A stretch of DNA of 11,449 nt from the NCBI GenBank assembly GCA_021203585.1, contig JAJQAW010000100.1, positions 1 through 11,449 on the forward strand, written 5' to 3'. Source of the DNA: Rikenellaceae bacterium (GTDB taxonomy: Bacteria > Bacteroidota > Bacteroidia > Bacteroidales > Rikenellaceae). Under the pieces are notes generated by a model, which saw only the letters and a program-made list of their open reading frames with translations, had not been told where the DNA came from and did no database searches. The translations under genes were made by a program, and so were the position numbers. This document shows positions 7,218 through 11,449 of the stretch, piece after piece; position 1 is the stretch's first letter, and each line of letters starts with the position of its first letter.

Positions 7218-8021
7218 ATGAGCTTTTTCAATCTGTTTAAAATAGCCTGGGCCGCTTTGTTAAGGAATAAAGGCCGTTCATTACTGACCATGCTGGGCAT
7301 TATCATCGGGATCGCTTCGGTGATCGCCATGGTCAGTCTCGGGCAGAGTTCACAGGAAAGCATCAGCGCGCAAATCTCTTCCAGCGGAACCAATCTGGTG
7401 ATGGTCATGCGGGCCAGTCAGCGTTCGGGCGGGGTGAATATCGGTTCGACGAACGTGCAGACACTCAAAGATACCGACGCCGAAGCCATTGTAGAACGGG
7501 TTCCGGGCATCAGTATGGCTTCGCCGCAGGTAACTTCGAGCGGACAGATCGTCTACGGTTCCAACAACTGGCCGGGGTCTATCCAGGGAGGAAATGCCGA
7601 TTTCCTGGAGATTCGGAAATTCGAGATCGCTTCCGGTTCCAATTTCACGGAACAAGATGTATTGAATTCGGCCAAGGTCTGCATCCTGGGCCAGACGGTG
7701 GTCGAGAATCTTTTTCCGGGCGGAGAGAGCCCGCTGGGAAAAATCATCCGCTTCGGTAAGATTCCGATGCGGGTGATCGGTGTGCTGAAGCCCAAAGGGC
7801 AGAATCAAATGGGACAGGACCAGGACGATGTGATCATCGCTCCCTACACCACGGTACAAAAACGCATTCTGGCCATCAATTACATCCACATGATCGTGGC
7901 TTCGGCCACCACGGAAAGCATGGTCAATCAGGCGGGGGCGGATATCGAGGTTTTGCTACGGCAGCGGCATAAAATCAAAGCGGGAGAAGACGATGATTTT
8001 CAAGTTCTCACCCAGCAGTAA
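7218..8021 (+). CDS. MacB-type ABC permease, N-terminal part (frame cut by TAA)
   Basis: 267 residues: the first two thirds of a MacB/YknZ-type permease. A short cytoplasmic N-terminus (FKIAWAALLRNKGRSLLT) leads into TM1 (about 22-42, MLGIIIGIASVIAMVSLG), followed by the large periplasmic MacB core domain (about 45-265), with the usual LGKIIRFGKIPMRVIGVL segment (173-190). The chain stops at LTQQ-TAA, just where the second membrane helix would begin. The next codon is ATG and continues the same frame, so together the two parts give 406 residues, the normal family length. As it stands this product has one membrane helix and lacks the FtsX helices and the C-terminal coupling segment. Periplasmic residues look conserved, with no other stops. 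It may be a recent nonsense mutation, a sequence error, or a functional split. Confidence 0.85.
   Translation: MSFFNLFKIAWAALLRNKGRSLLTMLGIIIGIASVIAMVSLGQSSQESISAQISSSGTNLVMVMRASQRSGGVNIGSTNVQTLKDTDAEAIVERVPGISMASPQVTSSGQIVYGSNNWPGSIQGGNADFLEIRKFEIASGSNFTEQDVLNSAKVCILGQTVVENLFPGGESPLGKIIRFGKIPMRVIGVLKPKGQNQMGQDQDDVIIAPYTTVQKRILAINYIHMIVASATTESMVNQAGADIEVLLRQRHKIKAGEDDDFQVLTQQ
8019..8021 (+). other. In-frame TAA within the permease gene
   Basis: CAG CAG TAA ATG CTG GAA: a single stop codon in a frame that is otherwise open from 7218 to 8438. One substitution (GAA or CAA to TAA) would explain it. TAA ends the kelch, TolC-family, adaptor, ATPase and permease genes in this window, so the codon is not reassigned here. 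Confidence 0.9.
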
Positions 8022-8438
8022 ATGCTGGAAATGATGGATTCGTTAACCGGTTTTCTTACCGTCTTATTGGCCGCTATTGCCTCCATTTCGTTGGTCGTGG
8101 GCGGGATCGGAATTATGAACATTATGTACGTTACCGTCACCGAACGGACCCGGGAGATCGGGCTGCGGATGTCGATCGGTGCGAAAAACAAGGATATCCT
8201 GTTACAGTTTCTGTGTGAGAGTACGATATTGAGCCTGATCGGCGGAATCATCGGGATTCTGTTGGGATTAACCCTCTCTTACCTGGCCTCGCGGGCACTG
8301 AACTGGCCCTTTGTGGTCAGTACCACAGCGGTGGTGGCCTCGTTTTTCGTGTGTGCGGCTACGGGTATGTTTTTCGGATGGTACCCGGCCAAAAAAGCCT
8401 CGAACCTGGATCCGATCAATGCCCTGAGGTACGAATAA
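8022..8438 (+). CDS. MacB-type ABC permease, C-terminal FtsX part
   Basis: 138 residues: the FtsX membrane domain with three helices (about 10-35, 62-90 and 98-120). Key family motifs are present: SLVVGGIGIMNIM (23-35), the coupling-helix motif ERTREIGLRMSIGAK (41-55) that contacts the ATPase, and the terminal YPAKKASNLDPINALRYE (121-138). It begins with ATG directly after the TAA of the upstream part, with no overlap and no separate ribosome-binding site, so its translation would depend on re-initiation or readthrough. Its N-terminus would have to be inserted facing the periplasm. It is normally one protein with the upstream part. It faces the convergent LytTR gene 37 nt away. Confidence 0.85.
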   Translation: MLEMMDSLTGFLTVLLAAIASISLVVGGIGIMNIMYVTVTERTREIGLRMSIGAKNKDILLQFLCESTILSLIGGIIGILLGLTLSYLASRALNWPFVVSTTAVVASFFVCAATGMFFGWYPAKKASNLDPINALRYE

Positions 8439-8471
8439 CCGCAGGTGGCAAACCCGCACCGACACCGAGCT

Positions 8472-8491
8472 CCGGCTATCTCATCAGCCGG
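8472..8491. terminator. Weak hairpin between convergent operons
   Basis: CCGGCT (8472-8477) pairs with AGCCGG (8486-8491) around an 8-nt loop. It spans the stop codon of the response regulator gene in the 37-nt gap between convergent operons. There is no T-run on either strand, so intrinsic termination is doubtful. Confidence 0.22.
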
Positions 8492-9180
8492 GCAAATACC
8501 GCTTCCCGGTACGCATTCCCCAGGGGAATCTCATGTTTTCCGATATAGATATCGTTGTTGTCGAAAGAATCGATGTGTTCGGTATTGACGATGCAGGATT
8601 TATTGACCCGCAAAAAATGATCCGCCGGTAAGAAACCGTGGACGGTCCGTAAATTCATCCGGGTGATGATTCGGTGGTTTGCCGTGTGTACGATCACATA
8701 ATCCTTCAATCCTTCGATAAAGAGGATTTCCGGAAACTTGATTTTAAAATAGCGGCGGTCCGATTTGACATACATAAAGTCGGAGGATGCGGATTCCACC
8801 CCTTCGCCGGCCACATGGCTGGTCAGCAGCTGGTGGTAATTCAGGGCCTTCTCGAGAGCCTTTTTAAAGCGCAGAGCTTCGACCGGCTTGACCAGGTAAT
8901 CGATAGCCTCGACCTCGTAGCTATCCAGCGCATATTCCGCATAGGCGGTGGTAAAGATGACCAGGGTTTCCCGGCCGATGCTTTTGGCCAGTTCGATGCC
9001 GTTCATTTCCGGCATGCGGATGTCCAGAAAAATCAGGTCCACCGGGCGGCTTCGCAGAAAATCCAGAGCTTCGGAAGGGTCGCCGAAGGCTCCGAGCAGC
9101 TCCAGCCGCTCGTCATCCCGGACCAGCAGTTGAATGGCCTTACGGGCCAAGGGTTCGTCGTCTACGATGATGCAATTCAT
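8476..9180 (-). CDS. LytTR-family response regulator
   Basis: 234 residues in two domains. The receiver domain (1-115) has acidic DDE (7-9), the phospho-acceptor Asp53 in FLDIRMPEMNG, the Thr pair in FTTAY (76-80) and Lys98 in YLVKPV, so it looks phosphorylatable. The LytTR DNA-binding domain (about 134-232) is shown by FIEGLKDYVIVHT (154-166), LPADHFLRVNKSCIVN (184-199) and IPLGNAYRE (218-226). LytTR proteins bind paired direct repeats and usually activate nearby genes. The ATG overlaps the kinase stop (ATGA, 9180-9177), so the partners are translationally coupled. Its convergent neighbour is the efflux operon, the most likely target (inference). Confidence 0.95.
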   Translation of the reverse strand: MNCIIVDDEPLARKAIQLLVRDDERLELLGAFGDPSEALDFLRSRPVDLIFLDIRMPEMNGIELAKSIGRETLVIFTTAYAEYALDSYEVEAIDYLVKPVEALRFKKALEKALNYHQLLTSHVAGEGVESASSDFMYVKSDRRYFKIKFPEILFIEGLKDYVIVHTANHRIITRMNLRTVHGFLPADHFLRVNKSCIVNTEHIDSFDNNDIYIGKHEIPLGNAYREAVFARLMR

Positions 9181-10235
9181 GAAAAATCGATATGTAAATG
9201 AACAGTGTAAGTGGTTTCCGTTCGGTGGATAGCGAGCCTGTGCTTCTCGGGATAGAGCAATTGCAGTCTTCTACGTATATTAGCCAGGCCCAGGCCTCCG
9301 GGCAGCTGTTCCCGCTCTGCTTTCGGCGGTTTGGAATTGGTACACATAAAATCCAGTCCCTGCCATGTAGCGCGAAAAACCAGCAATATGTAGGAAGAGG
9401 TCCGGCTTTGGTTTCCATGTTTGACCGCATTTTCGACAAAAGGAATAAACAGCAACGGAGGAATTTCGATACCGGCCGGACAATCCATATCCAGAACGGC
9501 ATATTCGAACCGGTCGCGGCGAATGCTTTCCAGTTTGAGGAAATCCCCCAAAAAAACGATCTCATCGCCTAAGCGGACTCGTTCTTTGCCGGCTTCTACA
9601 AATTGATAAGATAGTAAATCGCTCAATTTTCGCAATACTTTCTCCGCTTCTTCCGGATCATCCCGTACCAACACGTTGGCATTGTTGAGCATATTGAACA
9701 GAAAGTGCGGATTGATCTGATTTTTCAGTTGCTCCAGCTCGGAGCGAATCGTCGCGTTTTCCAGCTCCTCGATCCGACGGGCATTCCGCACCTTTTGCTG
9801 CACCAGCATGAATGCGGAGGTTCCGGCTATAATCAGAATCAGAGAAGACGTGGCGGAAGAAAGACTGACCAGGGCCAAAATTTTCCGGTCGGCCGAATCC
9901 GGTAAAGGTCTTCCGGTAAGCAACTGGGCGTAGAGAGCCAGCAGCAACGAACAGCACACCACCGCTATGGCCAGAAAAATAAACCATCCGGTCCGGTTCC
10001 TCAGTAAAAACACGGGAGTGAGCAGGAATACATTCAGGTAGATCGGAAGCCACAAGGCCACACTGAAAAGCAGCGGCGCCTTCACGCCCTCCGTATCTTT
10101 GAATTCCGTATAGATATTGGAACCAGCAATTAACAGGCTGACCATAAACAACACCAGGTGCCGTGCCCAGCGGTAGCGCCCTTCTCCCAGAAAAAGGAAA
10201 ATGCCCCGATCGATCTTTTCGGTAAATCCATTCAT
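9177..10235 (-). CDS. LytS-type sensor histidine kinase
   Basis: 352 residues. Four membrane helices (about 24-42, 53-75, 83-105, 119-143) are followed by a short coiled coil (145-172) and a His_kinase-family catalytic region. His177 in QINPHFLFNMLNN is the phosphorylation site, the N-box is VENAVKHG (267-274) and the G-box is GGLGLANIRRRL (313-324). All are intact, so this is the active kinase for the coupled LytTR regulator. There is no large extracellular sensor domain, so the stimulus is probably sensed in or near the membrane, as in many LytS/YehU-like Bacteroidota kinases. It overlaps the upstream sensor gene by ATGA (10235-10232) and the regulator gene by ATGA. Confidence 0.95.
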   Translation of the reverse strand: MNGFTEKIDRGIFLFLGEGRYRWARHLVLFMVSLLIAGSNIYTEFKDTEGVKAPLLFSVALWLPIYLNVFLLTPVFLLRNRTGWFIFLAIAVVCCSLLLALYAQLLTGRPLPDSADRKILALVSLSSATSSLILIIAGTSAFMLVQQKVRNARRIEELENATIRSELEQLKNQINPHFLFNMLNNANVLVRDDPEEAEKVLRKLSDLLSYQFVEAGKERVRLGDEIVFLGDFLKLESIRRDRFEYAVLDMDCPAGIEIPPLLFIPFVENAVKHGNQSRTSSYILLVFRATWQGLDFMCTNSKPPKAEREQLPGGLGLANIRRRLQLLYPEKHRLAIHRTETTYTVHLHIDFS

Positions 10236-11194
10236 CCTCGTATGGGGATTTGAAATTCAATCTGAAAATGATCCTCCGTTTGCCGGTAGGACAACCGGTA
10301 ATTCCCGGAATAAAGGATTTCCAGGCGGCTTCGAATCCGTTCCCGCGTCCCGGTATCCAATCGAAGGAGGGTATTTACGGTGCCGGTCATGGAAATGAAC
10401 GAAGCGCCGCTTTCAAATAACAGTTCGATGCAGACCTCTTTCGGCTCCGGCGGAAGGGCCTCGATCATGGAACGTACCACCTGAAAAAAGAGCATGGGCG
10501 ATACTGGTATCCGTGGCGGTTCATCGGCCTGTCGGAGAAGATATTGTAAAGGTCGACGGGAAGATTCCAGCCGCAAGTAATTGTCCAGAAAACCGATTTC
10601 ACTATTCAAGAATACCCATTTCCGCGAACGGTCGTACAACTGGTAGCGGAGAAACCGGCTAAGCCGAATGAGTAAATCCGAGGATTTTTCCGGTTCGGAG
10701 CGGGTGCAGCCGGCTGCCGCATCCAACACTCCGAGTAATAAGGAGGGATTCACCCGGTTGCGGATTTCCTCGGACTGGTATTGCAGGGTTGTTTTTTCCA
10801 GATTATTCTTTCGGCTTGCGTCCATGATCCACTGCCGCAAAAGAAAGGGCAGTGTCGTACCGGCCAGACATATGGCCAGCGCGCAAAACTCGGTAACCAG
10901 CACCAGGGCGAACGGACGATCGGGATGGAAATAGGAATAAATCCCGGGTTCGACCGAAATGTACCGTAAAATGAGGTATTCCACCAGGATATTCCATGCG
11001 GTAGCTCCGAGGATCAGCACAGAGGCGCGCCAGATGTAGCTCAGGTAGTGGTTCCGTTGCAGCCAACAGGGAACAAGCACCCGAATGTTGAACAGCATGA
11101 TCCCGACATATACCACAAAGAGAATCGTTCCGTCCAGCAAAGAAGCCAGCAAGGAATCCGAGGAACTCCCTAGATGGCGTGTACACGCCGGCAT
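10232..11194 (-). CDS. LytS-like sensor pseudokinase, uninterrupted frame
   Basis: The open frame gives 320 residues from an internal ATG at 11194; the true start is probably 11309 (see the separate fragment). Numbering here is from 11194. Membrane helices at about 15-44, 53-78 and 95-120, a helical linker, then a His_kinase-like region aligning throughout with the downstream kinase. The catalytic residues are gone: RVNPSLLLGVLDAA (147-160) replaces QINPHFLFNMLNNA, so Ser151 sits where the phospho-accepting His should be; the N-box VENAVKHG is replaced by VRSMIEAL (240-247); the Gly-rich G-box is replaced by TGTRERIRSRL (281-291). Flanking features (FLRYQL, EIGFLDNYLRLESSRR, LEILYSGNYRLSY) are kept, so the fold is probably preserved. 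It cannot be an ordinary kinase. It may form a heterodimer with, or regulate, the kinase it is coupled to by ATGA (inference). A decaying duplicate is the alternative. Confidence 0.75.
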   Translation of the reverse strand: MPACTRHLGSSSDSLLASLLDGTILFVVYVGIMLFNIRVLVPCWLQRNHYLSYIWRASVLILGATAWNILVEYLILRYISVEPGIYSYFHPDRPFALVLVTEFCALAICLAGTTLPFLLRQWIMDASRKNNLEKTTLQYQSEEIRNRVNPSLLLGVLDAAAGCTRSEPEKSSDLLIRLSRFLRYQLYDRSRKWVFLNSEIGFLDNYLRLESSRRPLQYLLRQADEPPRIPVSPMLFFQVVRSMIEALPPEPKEVCIELLFESGASFISMTGTVNTLLRLDTGTRERIRSRLEILYSGNYRLSYRQTEDHFQIEFQIPIRG

Positions 11195-11309
11195 TGGCGC
11201 TGATCAGGGCAATGAACGGAAAAGCGGTCAACACCCGCCATTTGCGGTATGCCGGTTCCGTGAGCAACCGGATTGCCCGGTTATCGTCCAGAGGAATTGT
11301 CCTATTCAT
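11169..11309 (-). pseudogene. Out-of-frame 5' end of the pseudokinase gene
   Basis: From ATG 11309 the sequence reads MNRTIPLDDNRAIRLLTEPA, then YRKWRVLTAFPFIALISANA and GVYTP. This is a YR-x-WR motif plus a first membrane helix, just like GRYRWARHLVLF at the start of the neighbouring kinase. After about 11170 this frame becomes nonsense while the frame shifted by one base continues as the sensor. Removing one base, most simply one G of the GGG at 11170-11168, joins them to 358 residues with four helices (neighbour: 352). The downstream frame cannot extend upstream itself: a TGA lies at 11206-11204. An in-frame TAA precedes the 11309 ATG. Confidence 0.7.
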
Positions 11310-11329
11310 AGCGGATTATACGCAGGCCT

Positions 11330-11337
11330 CAAAGGTA
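11330..11337 (-). promoter_or_regulatory. -7 box of the sensor/regulator operon
   Basis: On the minus strand TACCTTTG is a full match to the Bacteroidota TAnnTTTG box. Transcription would start near 11324, about 15 nt before the ATG at 11309, which supports that start over 11194. No convincing -33 element is seen at the expected distance. The remaining sequence to the window end (11338-11449) shows no gene; only an imperfect inverted repeat (AAACGC / GCGTCT near 11422-11440). Confidence 0.42.
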
Positions 11338-11449
11338 CTAAAATCCGACACGAAAGGCGACGGAGCAATAGGGAGCTACCGATAAATGCGGCTCGTATTC
11401 TCGGTCCATGCTTTTGAAAAACGCCTTTAGTTTAGCGTCTTGATAATAA

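Noticed and set aside
8019..8021. Stop-codon reassignment of TAA
   Set aside because: TAA ends the kelch, TolC-family, adaptor, ATPase and permease genes in this window, TAG ends the DUF4270 and regulator genes and TGA ends both sensor genes, so all three act as stops.
10803..11168. Rest of the frame opened at 11309, beyond the first helix
   Set aside because: After about 11170 it loses all similarity to sensor proteins and runs antisense-like through the real pseudokinase frame; only its first part is treated as coding.
11338..11449. Small open frames and a possible terminator at the right edge
   Set aside because: The open frames are about 23 codons or shorter with no supporting features, and the inverted repeat is short and mismatched.

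Overview
The window looks like chromosomal DNA of a Bacteroidota, probably Bacteroidales. Three things point there: a DUF4270 lipoprotein, signal peptides cut before Gln or Cys and followed by acidic residues, and promoter-like TAnnTTTG boxes in place of -35/-10 elements, with mostly A/T-rich sequence instead of Shine-Dalgarno sites before genes. Species cannot be fixed from this stretch. I see no tRNA, rRNA, CRISPR array, insertion sequence or phage gene.

Layout. (1) 1-2333, minus strand: a DUF4270 lipoprotein gene overlaps by 14 nt a FadL-like outer-membrane beta-barrel gene that runs off the left edge. (2) 2334-2611: a divergent promoter region. (3) 2612-3649, plus strand: a six-repeat kelch lipoprotein, followed by a strong intrinsic terminator at 3683-3711. 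(4) 3847-8438, plus strand: a four-function export operon of TolC-family outer-membrane channel, HlyD/MacA-type adaptor, MacB/LolD-type ATPase and MacB-type FtsX permease. The permease reading frame is cut by one in-frame TAA at 8019-8021 that is followed at once by ATG. (5) 8476-11309, minus strand and convergent with the efflux operon: a LytTR response regulator, a LytS-type histidine kinase, and upstream of both a second LytS-type sensor. The last three are joined by 4-nt ATGA overlaps.

How they may work together. The ABC operon should build a tripartite pump from inner membrane to outside. The adjacent LytS/LytTR system is the obvious candidate to control it (inference from position). The region before the TolC gene has a promoter-like pair (TTTG, 20 nt, CAACTTTG), a perfect 16-bp dyad over the -7 box, and two weak GTT-centred direct repeats 22 bp apart just upstream, an arrangement compatible with a LytTR activator.

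Most unusual points. The upstream sensor is a pseudokinase: Ser replaces the phospho-accepting His, and the N-box and G-box are gone, while the four-helix membrane part and the dimerisation region remain. Its 5' end is in another frame, so one extra base near 11168-11170 must be removed to give a 358-residue protein matching the 352-residue neighbour. The window thus carries two single-base-type lesions, one in the permease and one in the sensor of the neighbouring operon. That could be sequence error, early decay of one functional unit, or controlled expression.
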